This document shows positions 12,617-24,900 of a DNA stretch of 64,000 bases, piece by piece. Source of the stretch: Hysterium pulicare CBS 123377 (taxonomy: Eukaryota; Ascomycota; Dothideomycetes; Hysteriales; Hysteriaceae). Location: positions 1 through 64,000 of the forward strand of contig AJFK01000769.1 in the NCBI GenBank assembly GCA_000467715.1, read 5' to 3'. The notes below the pieces were generated by a model. It saw only the letters and a list, made by a program, of their open reading frames with translations, was not told the origin of the DNA and did not search any database. A program made the translations under genes and the position numbers. Each line of letters starts with the position of its first letter. The first letter of the stretch is position 1.

Positions 12617-13067
12617 TCATTTGCTGCTCTCCTGCTCGACCTGCCAGCCCTCACGAGCAAAAAAGCTTCCTGTATTGCCATCGAAGATCATGTACTCGCC
12701 TTTTTGAAAGCCGTATGTCTGTGGTTGTGGTTGCGATCGAGGGGCTGGCCAGATTGCTCGCCACGGTTGGCGCTTCTCGTTCGTCGACTCATTCGCGTCT
12801 TCCGCTCGTAGGATTGCTACTGCTGCTGCGGGTGCAGTCTCGGACATTTCGAGAGTATACTAGTAGTATATACTGTTCAATTAGCGCAGCTACTGGCGCA
12901 ACGACCAAGTGTCGACCTACCACTCGGGCTTCTCTAGGTAGCTCTAGCGCAATGCTTTTGATGGGATGAATAGGTATGGCACGCCCTCGCTCTGGGTGGG
13001 ATCTCAGGTCACTAAAAATGAACTTGAACTGCCCGACAGACTTTGATGGCACGAGGACAAAGGTCTC
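12617..13067 (-). CDS. Small conserved-looking protein, 5' end unresolved
   Basis: An exon reaching at least to 13067 (beginning ETFVLVPSKSVGQFKF) splices at 12920 (GTAGGT) to a TAG acceptor at 12860 and continues in frame to a stop at 12617, giving at least 129 aa. The junction (PREARV then YTLEMSETAP) is phase 0 with a 61-bp intron. The sequence is protein-like, ending GEYMIFDGNTGSFFAREGW, but I do not recognise a family. There is no in-frame ATG in this exon. A CAG acceptor at 13068-13070 suggests a first exon between 13070 and 13371, which I could not place with confidence; the 13052 codon is GTG. The function is unknown. Confidence 0.5.
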
Positions 13068-13371
13068 CTGCGGGGTATGTGGCAGGCTTCTGCTGGCTCG
13101 GCTGGCTAGGTACGGATTGTGTACGCTAGATTAGTATAGGTAATGAATCGACACGTGATTAGGTGCATTGGGAAAATATGCACCTTCTCCTCTCCTTTGC
13201 CGCACTATCCCAACATTGCCTCCATTGTTGTTGAGTTCGTTATCATATTACAACAATTGTACTTATGCAAGATTTCCTTGTCCTCCAATTGATGACCTTA
13301 AACGACACGACGCCTTTAAAAATCTCTGTTCCGGAATCCATTACTTGTTGAACCACAATCTGAACGACTTC

Positions 13372-15178
13372 TTAAGAAACCAGGCACAGGTTCTCCGGGC
13401 TCATCTGGAACCCATGTTCGAGTTCCTTCTCCAACGGATATACAATGGCGTCGTACAGGACTCTTCTTATTTCTTCGTTGTCTAAGTCCTGGATAAGAGT
13501 GTCCCAGTCCAGGCAAGCCTGGACTGCCGAGCGATAGCCTTCGTAGACCTCACCGTCTAGATCTTGCAAGAGCCGCATAGCCGTGGTTAGGTTTGTGTTC
13601 TCATTCGGTTGTCCATCAATCAGGTCTTCATCGGAATATCGCGCCTCAATGGATTCACTCAAATATATTTCGAGCAATAGTATTCCCAGAGAGAGTAATG
13701 CTGGACTGGAATGCACCCTAGAAAAGCTCTCGCCGTTTATTTCTTGGTTAGTCTCGAAATCGACGGTTAAGAAGGGTCGGCTGAGATCAGGCCCTGCTGC
13801 TGACGACTCCTTGAAGAATGTTATATGTTCTTTACTCCAGTCCTCACACAGCCACGGACCATTGGAGCAATGAAGTGCAGCATGGGCGAGTACAACAGCT
13901 AACACCCACTTTTCCCTCAATTTCAGTCTTTGGCCTGGATCATCTAGCAAATTTCGCAGCGGGATATCTCTTTGTCGATGAAGTCTCAAATTCATTTTCC
14001 TTGATCTCATCTGCCAAAGCTTTCCGCGTTCGAAAACCATTTGGAGACTAGATCCTTGGGATTTCTGGATCAGAGTGCACAACGATTCAGCATCAATATC
14101 CCGCATTGGATCCAGTGATGGGGATGGGGATGGGGATGGGGCTTGGATCGTCTGACCGCTGACAACGAATCTAACATTTCTACTTCCTTCGGGTAAGGAA
14201 TGATTGCTGCCACCGTAGTTTCATTAGACTTTCCCTCCTCAACGTGCCTAGGGCCTTGCAAACGTACCTTACGGCAGAAATTCGAATTGTGCTTTCTTGC
14301 CACCTTGATTCGTCTGAGTCAATGTCTGCTGTCGAGACAACCATATCAAGACTGTCATCCGACTCTATACATCGCTGAGTTGAACAACAATTCCATAGGC
14401 AAAGCCTTGCTTCGTGGCGTGCTTGACATTCACACGGCCTCTTTGGCCATTTCCTCGCCATCTTATTATATAAGGGTTCCGAAAATCTTCGGGTTCTGGT
14501 TGGAGGTATCTTTCTACGGGACAATCGGTTGTCGCGATTACTGATTGATACAGAGCCAAGAAGCAAACGTTCCAGTTTCTGGTTACCGTCCCTAATTTTG
14601 TGCATCGCAACTCGACGACTTTTCTCATTACTGGTGAACTTCAAGCGATCCAAGAAGTCGCTTGAGGCTTGTCCTTTATCGAGGATAGTCCGAAAAGCTT
14701 GTAACTTTGCAAACATCGTCCTTGGTCGATTCTGTATTCACATATTCAGTCGTGTCTTTTAAAAAGGTACTCATACACCCACAGTGTCCAAGCCGCGCAG
14801 AGCGATCGAGTTATCGCTTATAAGCGCGTCAATGCTTCTCAAGATACGTCCCAGGATTTCAGCAAAAGGATGCGCACTGTCTCCGAGAGTATCCTGAATA
14901 GCCTCATCCAAGGCGCTGCTGGCTTTCTGCTGCTGGCTTCCGGTAAGACCCAAAGTCTTGCGAACATCGAACAGGGATGTTGTTCTGTTTGCAACTCTTC
15001 GTAGAGTATTCTCTAACAATGCCAGCTCGTCGTAGAGTTCGATATAGAAGTCAAGCTGTTGTTCATGTTTCGAATTGGACGAGGCTAGACCCTTCGCCTT
15101 GCGCCAGATCTTTTCGTGGTGCTCCACTGCAGAAATCACAATAGGTAGGATCGCCAAAGCAAGTTCAACCCCCGTCAT
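13372..15178 (-). CDS. Helical N-domain plus DUF7580 protein (NLR partner candidate)
   Basis: Three exons: 15178-14777, 14731-14268 and 14206-13372, giving 566 aa. Introns are 45 and 61 bp and both junctions keep frame. The N-terminal ~130 residues (MTGVELALAILPIVISAVEH onward) are predicted helical and resemble the start of HeLo-like and other fungal cell-death/adaptor N-domains. The C-terminal half matches the DUF7580 type: REKWVLAVVLAHAALHCSNG, PWLCEDW, then SLGILLLEIYLSE and a final AVQACLDWD block. This looks like a degenerate protein-kinase C-lobe; I see no HRD or DFG motif, so it would be a pseudokinase. A PSPSPSPS linker is encoded by a hexanucleotide repeat. It is divergently transcribed from the NLR gene. 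A role in immunity or heterokaryon incompatibility is inferred from domain type and context. Confidence 0.8.
14117..14141. repeat. (GGGGAT)n microsatellite inside coding exon
   Basis: About four copies of the hexamer GGGGAT encode an alternating Pro-Ser linker on the minus strand in the DUF7580 gene. The length is a multiple of three, so changes in copy number by whole hexamers keep frame. Confidence 0.85.
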
Positions 15179-15765
15179 ATTGATAACATAGACTCTGAAT
15201 AGTAGCAGTGATGGATTGCGGGACTTTTGATGGTAGCATTGAAGACGTGAGACATGATTTCTATCTGGTTATGGCTTGTGACCGGTGAGCTCGTCCCGCA
15301 CGGCGTAATCGAATGAGGCTGCTGACAAGGGCTGTGTGAAGGCGTCGAACCCGGCTCAAATTACCACAACCAATACGCATGTTGCTGATAAAAGTTCAGG
15401 CAAAAATCCTCGCCTCGATTTGATACGGTTGCTTTTTTCCCTGTTCGTGGCAACACCTTTTTACTACATGATAGACCTTGGCTATTGGCTACAAAACGTG
15501 TCATGATTCGTTCAGCGACAGACTCAGGATGTCAGCCATCGTCGCCATCCCATCACATAGTCGCAGCGAAACCTACTGAGAGTCTAGTCACTTCTCGACC
15601 GTGGAAAGGCTAATATTCCCTGGTAGTTCCTTGTGCAATCACTTCGCCGGCTGTGCACGTGACGCGCAAGGCTGGCTCAGTCTGACAGAATCCAACGCGT
15701 CTTTCTCATCTTCTATTTTCCCCACCTTAACTCTATTCTACAATTCACTAATTCCAAGTGCCATC
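15179..15765. promoter_or_regulatory. Shared promoter region of DUF7580 gene and NLR
   Basis: These 587 bp lie between two outward-facing start codons, so they hold both promoters and both leaders. No clear factor site stands out. The divergent arrangement would allow co-regulation. Confidence 0.5.
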
Positions 15766-18700
15766 ATGGCTGTCGTTGATATACGAAGCCAGGCTGGTGA
15801 GTGTCTGAACCAATTCAAGATACTCCTTGAAATTCAAGTACAGATCCACAACAATGGCGAGGCTGAATACCTTGAGCCCAATGAACTCCGCACGGACGAC
15901 CAACTTGCAAGATTCAATATGTGGGCAGGCAACATCGGTGTCTTCGCAGATGGGCATGCATCGCTTGACCATCGACTCCGGTACAGCGATGAGGCTAAAC
16001 AGCTTATGATTAAGTTTCTCCACACACTTAGCGATTTCATCCAGAGAGGTATGGATGTGCTCTTGATCTTGAATGAGGTGTTCTCTCTGACAAGTGATGT
16101 ACCTAGCTACGGCGTCACTCAATCCAGGTTCAAGCATCATATATGATGGCGAATCTACAGATCCCCTTACCTCCTTTGACGAGTCGACCAACGATACTTT
16201 TCAGCAATCAGTGTCATCGATAGTATCATCATCGTTCCAAGGAACAGAAACGGATTCCCTGCCAGACCTGTCCACACCTATTAGCTCTTTCGAGCAAAGG
16301 CTACAAGGGGTCGAGCGAACCATTGACAGGCTGTATCGACTATCTGTCATCATCCGACAACCATCCATTACCAGTCAAAACCATAAAGCAGAGAAGCAAA
16401 TTATCACAGATGAGGAAGGAAACAACATCGATGGGCCTTTTAGAAATTACGCCTCCAGGTTTATTACTCACAGATTTCCGGAAGCCTCACAGCCTCTCAT
16501 AGAGAGATTATCAAGCGGCATCTTGACCCGACGGAAACGATTCCTTTATCGTCAGAGTCACCAAAGAAAGTTAAGCAGTCAAACGACAGTTGATATTGGA
16601 GAACAGTCAAACGACGTGTCTTTAGATAATACTAATGATGTGGAGTCGACTATCCGAGACTTTAAGCCAATTGATGAACACCCTTTCAAAGGAACGAAAG
16701 AAGATCGACTCAAACCTCAAATGCGGGCTGCGCCATCACAGACATCTGCCTCTGCGTTAACTGGCCGACCGCTTCCATTAGAAAAGGCGTTAGAAGATGA
16801 AGACTCGAAGCAATCCACAGTCTTTACGAATACCCTTACCAACAACGACAGGCCGGTACAGGTACCTAAACCCCCCAAACCGACACCGGGAAGTAAGGAG
16901 TTTGAATGTCCTTTTTGCTGTCTTATCCTTCCAATACGCCAAGCTAAGGCGTCTCGATGGAGGTACGTTTCCGATTGTTTTGTGCGCGCGTGGCACGTGG
17001 TGTCACTGAGAGATCATCTTCACCCTCGTCTTTAAAGCACAGCACCATTTTCTTATGCCACTCATGGCGGCGAAAACCGCCGTAGTGAAGTTCAGCTATA
17101 ACATGTTCATGTGCTTTGGGACGTCGAAGAATCCACAAGCAAGCAACTCGCCACTTATAGATGATATGTAGTTGAGACTGATACTAATGTTTTGTAGGCG
17201 GCATGTTATGGAGGACTTGGAGCCGTACACCTGCGTCTTTCCGCAGTGTACTGAATCAAACTTGTTCTTTCGGGATCAAAAAGCCTGGATCACCCACATG
17301 CAGAAAGCTCACACTAATAGGTGGGTCTGCACCTCTTCTGCTCACGACGCTTCATCTTTTCAGACCGAACAAGAATATGAGGAGCACATGTGGACTGCGC
17401 ATACTGGATCTTTTACAAAGGCCCAACTTCCGTTACTTAGAAACCGATCGAAAGCTCCTGCTGTTGTTACATTCGAGTGTTGCCCTTTGTGTGGTTATAT
17501 TCCTTCACAGGATGAGCTAGACCGGGAATGTGCCGCCCGCGGGCTCAGCAGTGTTCGAACTAATGACTTTCAAAAGCTATCATCTGACCGTATCACCAAA
17601 CATCTTGCTGGACATCTTGAATCGTTGTCAGTCAAAGCTCTACCATGGCAAGATGTGCCCGATGATATCACAGAAGACAGTGCGGGGTCAAAACAAGCTG
17701 TGGAGAGTACTGCGCAGAGTTATAATGGCTCGGAGGTTCACGTAAATGCGAATTCTACTTCCGTATTGACAGAGGAAGAGCCTATACCGGACAATCCACT
17801 CCACTGGTCCGCCCCAGATGATGGTTATGGAGACACAGAACCTGTGAATTATGAGCAAGATTGGGGCTTCATTCCTCGGCCTAGCTATCATGGTCACGAT
17901 AGGGACCCGATTCTACAACCACTGCTTCGGAAACTCTATCTCGATATTTCATTTACAGCGGGTAGTTCTCGTGGCCCAAATCTCCCTCGCTTTTTTGTTC
18001 CAATTGCCCAAGATCCCAAGTTTTTCGGACGCGAGCTTGCCCTCAATGCAATCAAAGAGTCTCTGTGCCCAGGCAAAACGCCTGCAATAGCTATCAGTAA
18101 ACCACCAAGCTTTCCACGATGCTGTGCCATCCACGGTCCTGGCGGCATGGGTAAAACCCAGGTTGCTGCACAATTTGTTTGGACTCACCGTCCGTGTTTT
18201 GATGCTGTGCTTTGGGTCCACGCCGAAAATTCATTTAAGATTCTGCAGGATCTCAAAGATATTGCTGTGGACCTTGGGCTTATTTCTGAAGACTCTATGG
18301 ATGCAATGGATCTATCATCCACACGGGATATTGTTAAACGATGGCTCGTCAATCCAAAAAAAAAGTTATCAGACTCAGACGACCCAAAAGCCAAGAGGGC
18401 ATCATGGCTTCTTGTTTTCGACGGGGTGGTGGACCCTGATATTCTCAATGATGTGTGGCCCTACGATGGACCAGGGTCTATTTTGATCACTAGTCGGAGT
18501 CCGCATTCTTGGTCAACCTCCTTCCATCTCAAACCGTTTTCTACAATTGAGGCCACTGAATACCTCCTGCAACTCACCGAAAAGGCTGTTTCGGATGAGG
18601 AGAGGTCAGCCGCAACCGCGATAGCCATTCGTCTTGGTGGGCTTCCTTTAGCTTTGACTCAGATGGGCGGGATTATCCTACACCAGGGACTATCTTTTAC

Positions 18701-20335
18701 ACAATTCCTGACAATCTATGAGCAAAAAGAAGGCCGACAAGAATTGTTGCACTGGGGGACGACGGATGCACAGCCCTCGCTATCGAATTATGAGCACAAC
18801 GTAGCATCCGTTTGGGCGTTCGATAGCCTCGAGCAAGGGGCTGACTTACTCAATGTCTTTTCAATGCTCGATCCGGACGGTATACCAGAAAAGCTTTTTA
18901 CCGAAGGCCTAGACCGCCAGTCCTCGCAAGGAGTAATGCAGTTGAAAAAAGAATACAAGATTGCAAGAAATGAACTGTTGGCTCGTTCTTTGATCACTGG
19001 AAATAAACGATTGAAAGAGTTGTTTATTCACAGGCTGCTTCAGGACGTAGCGAGAGCACGAATGAAGCAATCTAAGCTGCGGGAAACTTTCTTTACATGT
19101 GTCAGACTCATATCAGGGGTATGGCCTTTCGAACAACTAGTATGGAGACATGGCATTGCCAGGTGGGAGGCATGCGAGGAACTTTTTACTCACGTACAAA
19201 GACTAAAGGGTCTGTTCCCTGGGATTATTCCATCTACCGACTCTTTCGAAGATTACGAGTTTGCAAAACTTCTTATAGATGCCGGCTGGTAAGTATATAT
19301 AATTCTTCGGATGAACAACATAATAACACTCTCAGGTATCGCCTCGAGCGAGGAACGTTCACGGAAGCTATCCTATTTCACAACATGGCTCAAGCAATCT
19401 GCGAATCTTTAAAGCTCCGATTACTCGAGCACCCAGAGCTTGCTTCAGATAGTTTAGAAATGCTCGCGCGGTTGAACTACTCGCTGGAAGAAATACAGCA
19501 CAACAGAGGTTGTATCGCCCTTGAGACTAACGAGCCGTGCGATGCGTTGAAATACCACAAGCTCTTTAATGCGGCGATGGTCAAAGAGCTGTCGGGAAAA
19601 GTCGATCACAACGATATGAGGCTTGCGAAGTCGTGGAACGAGCTCGGGAATTCCTACATGATCTATTGCGACTGGGTCAAAGGCGAAATATGTTTCCTAA
19701 AGTCCATAGAAGAGATGCGGAAGCTCAAGGACTTTGAGGCTACGATGATTTCGCTTCCCTTAGCAAATCTCGCGCTAGCCTTTTGGCTACAAGGGAGGTA
19801 CGAAGATGCGGCGAGCACTCTCATCCAGGGCTTACGAGACCGAGAAGCGGCATTTGGCCCGGATGACCGTATCTCGTTCATAACCGGCCGGTTCTTCCAT
19901 GCTCTCGGAAACGTCAAAGCAAGCCAAGGCCTCTTTGACGAAAGTCTCGAGTACCATCGTCGAGCTCTCCTACAGTATAAGTCAACTATGGGGAATCTCC
20001 ACCACCGCACCGCAGATGTCTTTGTGAAAGTTGCGGAACATAGCATTCGGCTCAATCAGTACGAGATGGCCCTTGCGCTACTTGATCATGCCCTTGAGGC
20101 TTACTCCCATTCCACAAACTTTATACCAGAAAAGGCCAGGGCGTCGTTCAAGCGGATTAGAGTTTTGAGGGCTCTAAAGAGAGTTGAGGAGGCTGAGGCC
20201 GAACTTCCTAAGTGCTTTCAGATATTTACCAGGCTGTATTCGGAGCACAAGTATAATGAGGGTATCAAGAAGACTAAAGCTGCTGATCTAGAAGATGAAG
20301 ACTTCGATAAAATTATTGTGTTTTGGTCAAAATAG
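15766..20335 (+). CDS. NOD-like receptor: C2H2, NB-ARC and TPR domains
   Basis: Four exons: 15766-16048, 16107-16962, 17198-19288 and 19336-20335, giving 1409 aa. Order of parts: a helical N-domain (~1-110), a disordered Ser/Thr-rich stretch, a Cys/His cluster from ~359 (FECPFCCLILP, then YTCVFPQC and HMQKAHTNRWVC) typical of fungal C2H2 regions placed before NTPase domains, an NB-ARC domain around 650-930, and TPR repeats from ~1077 to the end. NB-ARC motifs are clear: P-loop GPGGMGKT near 692, Walker B WLLVFDG, sensor-like SILITSRS and GLPLAL. TPRs include LAKSWNELGNSY, LANLALAFWLQGRYEDA and FDESLEYHRRAL. Such STAND proteins are signal-triggered cytosolic receptors in fungal non-self recognition. 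Intron 2 is 235 bp, far longer than its neighbours. All key NTPase residues look intact. Confidence 0.9.
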
Positions 20336-21928
20336 GAAGAAGCGCTAATATCGAGTCTCGCTATTGTAGTACTTTAAGGGCTACTTTAATGCCAACTTGC
20401 TTTTCTTCAAACAACCTTCAAACGCCTCTAAGAGCTGTGCCTCTGCTCCCGGTCGGGACATCAATGATTAATGCATTACAACTGTGTTGTTCCTTGTGAC
20501 CGGCTAACTCATGAATGCGACTCAATCTATGAATGCTGGATCACGACCTTTTGGACTGCTGCATCTACGGCGTAGAACCCTTGATACGGTGCTCAGATAC
20601 CGGTGGTGATGCTAAATTCCGGGAACTTGCTACAATACCCGTAACAAGAAACAGGCCAGTAACTTTTTTTCATTACATTGTATTTAGGATTCTTCTTAAA
20701 TTTGCGTATGGGATTGGAAAACGGATGATTCCGTAACGGGGTTGGGGTGTACTCATGTTGATGAGGTTGCACGTGGCGGGAACAACACCAAGTTTGCTTA
20801 GTGATCCCTATCCACAATCCAACGTTACCTAGCCTGCGTTCCCCAACTTGAACATAGCAAAATGCCAGATAAGAACCTGCGCAATAATGAGCAGAGTAGA
20901 ACCTTAAAGGAGATAAATTAAGGAGCGCATTATGTGGCGGGCGTTCCCCGACATGCCAATTGTACACCATTTTTAGATTATGCGTAGGCCGCATGCAGTG
21001 TCAATAGCTGGATGCCGACAAGGTGAGCATCCAAATCATTATCAAAGGTCAAAATAATAGACTGTCTACCAAAGGGTATTGGGTGGCCTGAAAGTCGTTT
21101 CAATAGTGTGGGTGCACGTGCACCGAGCCACGAGCTTCCCCACAAAACCCAGCGACGGCAACGTGCCTTAATGCTTTTAAGCTTTTTGAGCCTCATAAGT
21201 TCCTGCAGACGATCGCCAGGGAGCTATGGATGAGAAGATGGTTTTGACGTCTCTGAATGCCGTAAAAAGGCTGCCGGGACTTACCCGAAAACTCTCAATT
21301 TTCGTAGCTATGAGGTTGGAAATAAGTTTTTTCTATTCGAAAAGGTGGTTGACGAAGAAATGCGACGAGAAAATGGCATTATCGGCGTTGTGGTGGACTC
21401 GTTGCAAGGGAGCATTTCCTTGTGTCAAACAGTTTGGGTGCGGTTGCGATTACACTGAGGTTGTGTCTTGGCACACTTTTAGCGCGATTTGCGAAGGCAG
21501 CCCCAGTCTTGCATCAACACACCGCAACCACCCCCATCGCCTACCCACCGCGGTGCATCTCGACACTTGTTCTCTCCTATCAATCCTTCCGTTCAAACAG
21601 ACTTTTAGAATTGTTTGTTACGATTGCGACGGTGTAGCATACCCTACTCTCGTTGTCGAGCGCGTCACCACCATCGAATTGTATTCGGCGAAACCGCGAC
21701 GACTACCGACGACTGCCTCCACCGAGTTATTCACAGTATCAGCGCAGCGATCGCATAGAAATTATACTTGTTTAGATGCAAATGCAATCGCTTTTGGCAG
21801 TATACTATTTGTGTACGTAGATTGACAATACCCCGTTGTTGACGGTGAAGGTGTGGTTCCGTTCACTAACAACAACATTATCGATAGACTTCCAGTCGCC
21901 CTAGACTCCAATTAGTGAAGTATCTCAG
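20336..21928. other. Intergenic, no gene supported
   Basis: This 1.6-kb gap holds the 3' flank of the NLR and the promoter and leader of YTA7. An open frame at 21226-21825 lacks an ATG start in good context and reads as non-coding; I do not call it. Confidence 0.55.
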
Positions 21929-24900
21929 ATGTCTCACCGCCCAAAGCGAAGGCAGGAATTCGATCCTCTCGCCTCAGACCCCGAAGACGCTGACTGGGAC
22001 GGTCGCGACACTTCACCAGGGCCTAAGCCTCAAAAGCGTCGGTCAAAGCCATCCTCGAGTTCGAAAAGGAGAGCAGCCAAGAAACAAAGAAGAGAATATC
22101 GAGATTCTGAGTCTGATGTTGTAGATGATGAAGAATCATTAGCGACTGACGACTCGTTTGCTGAAAGCTCTGAGGAGGAGGAAGTAGAAATCAACCCAGC
22201 AACTGGACGGAGCGTCCGTCGAGCGGCAAAGAAAGCTATCAAATACGAAGAGTCTAGCGAAGAGGAAGTTGCATCCGCATCGCCGGAGGAAGAAGACGAA
22301 CCCGCACCTCCACCAGATAACAAGAAGAAAAGGCAAACTCTTGTGGTGAAATTGAGGATGAAACCAGAGCCTCGCGCGACACGTGCTCGAGCTGGCAGTA
22401 AGCCACTGGGGCGTGGAAGGACCCCAGAGGTGGCTGGTACCCGACGTAGTAGCCGCATTTCACACGACATCGAAGACCCCATAATTCAACTGTCCAACTC
22501 CGGCAAGCACGCCGAAATCCTCCGTCCTGGCACACGAAGCCCCGAACCGCCGCCTAGGCGTCCCATTCGAGGTGGAAAGGGCATGAAAAAGCCTGTAAGC
22601 GCCATCATGGAAGCCTCCCAAGAAGCTTCAGTGGAACATGAGGATACCCCAGGCCCGCTCGATGATCTTATTCCTGCAGAGGATGCGCAGGTGCAAGCGA
22701 GTGAGGAAGCCTCACCTGCGGGACCGGAGGAGCAAGGTCAAGTTGAAGAACCAGACGAGATGGAAGGTGTCGTCATGGAATCTGAACATGGTGAAGAAGC
22801 TGCAGAAGGCGAAGAATCGGACGATGGGCCCGTTATGCGTGGCGGTCGAAGTCTCAGAGTAAGTACCCTCCCATATTCACATAGCAAATGGCAGACTTTG
22901 ACTCATTGTCACAGCCTCGACCAAAGCCTGAACCTGCTACATCGTCATCAAGAGCTCCAGGAAAAAGAAAGCGTGGCGTGGATGAGAGTAGCGATTTCGA
23001 GCCAACAGCAGAAGAAGAAAAAGAAGACGAGGACCTATCACAGTCTGATCACGCGAAAGGAAGACGCAAGTCCACCTCGGACGAGAGCGGTTCTGGTCGT
23101 AGGTCAGGCCGCTTAAGAGGCAAAACAAGAAATATGCAACGGAGCAGACGGAACACTGATTCAGACGAACCAGACAGTGATCTCGATCCCGATGAGTTAG
23201 CTGAGGAAGCTCAAGAGCTGAACCCTCGAAAACGACGACGTCTAAGCCGCCGTCTTCCCGACGATCAGGTTGCATACGACGACGCTCCTAAGTTGCGCAA
23301 CCGTAACAATAAGCCTGCGCCAGATTATCGCATCCTTCGCCCAGAGATCATGCAGCAACTTGAAGATGACGATGCCGGCCCTCTTTCAGCTCCACGAGCA
23401 AAAGGTGGGCGCTCAACATATCGAAGCCTCTTTCCCACGCAAGGGCCTTTTGGCGGAGGTATAGAATCTGGCCCCATCACAGGTCGTGGGGGAGTCGGCG
23501 CAGCTGGAGGGGTTGATTCAGACAGCAGCGATGATGAAATCCAGAGGATGCCAAGAGGTTTGGGGGGTGCTGTCGGCATGACTCCTACCACAGCAACAGC
23601 TCCTCACTTCCACTTGCCTCAAGCACACAGTGCTGATCCGCAACAGACGAACGCTTCTGGTGGAGGACCAGCCAATTTCGGAAAAGTCAAAGATAAGAAA
23701 GCGCTTGCAGATGCTGACCCGTTGGGCGTTGATCCTAATGTCAACTTCGATGCTGTCGGCGGATTGGATGGGCACATCAATCAATTGAAGGAGATGGTCC
23801 TTCTTCCGCTCCTATATCCAGAAGTATTCCAGCGCTTCCATATCACTCCACCGCGGGGCGTCTTGTTCCACGGACCACCAGGTACTGGTAAAACACTTCT
23901 AGCACGTGCTCTTGCTTCTAGTGTCACCACTCAGGGACAGAAGGTGACCTTCTACATGCGCAAGGGAGCTGATGCGTTAAGTAAGTGGGTTGGTGAAGCT
24001 GAGCGCCAACTTCGTCTACTGTTCGAGGAAGCTCGAAAGACTCAGCCAAGCATTATCTTCTTCGATGAAATCGATGGTCTGGCGCCCGTACGGTCAAGCA
24101 AGCAAGAACAGATCCATGCATCCATCGTAGCAACATTGTTGGCCCTCATGGACGGTATGGATGGCCGTGGTCAGGTTATCGTCATTGGTGCGACAAATCG
24201 TCCCGACTCCGTCGATCCGGCTTTGCGACGTCCTGGGCGATTCGATCGTGAATTCTACTTTCCTCTGCCCAACGTGGAAGGTCGGCGTGCTATCATCGAC
24301 ATTCACACAAAGAACTGGGAACCCCCTTTGAAGCCACAATTTAAAGAGCAGCTAGCTGATGTTACGAAGGGCTATGGAGGTGCAGACCTGCGCGCTCTTT
24401 GTGTCGAAGCGGCACTCAATGCTGTTCAAGGAACTTTTCCCCAAATCTACCAATCTGAAAAGAAACTCCTTATCGATCCAAGCACTATCAAAGTTCTTGC
24501 TAAGGATTTCATGATCTCTGTCAACAAGATTGTTCCCTCATCTCAGCGCACGGCTTCATCGGGAGCTGCGCCGCTATCGAAGGAAATTGCACCCTTACTT
24601 CGCTTACCATTACAAGAGATTTCGAAGATCATTGACGAGATCATTCCACGCAAGAAAAAGCTGACGGCCCTCGAAGAAGCTCAGTACGACGACCGAGATG
24701 ATGAACAAGGTTTTGAGCACGATGCCATGATGCGAACCTTTGAAAGTGTTAGAATTTTCAGACCACGCCTACTGATCACAGGGTTGCAAGGTATGGGACA
24801 GCAATATCTAGGAGCCGCCCTTCTCAACAAATTCGAAGGCCTGCATGTACAGTCTTTTGATCTCCCAACCATTCTTGAGGACCCTGCTCGAACACCTGAG

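Noticed and set aside
21226-21825. 199-codon open frame before YTA7
   Set aside because: Composition is not protein-like, there is no recognisable domain, and it overlaps the expected YTA7 promoter and leader.
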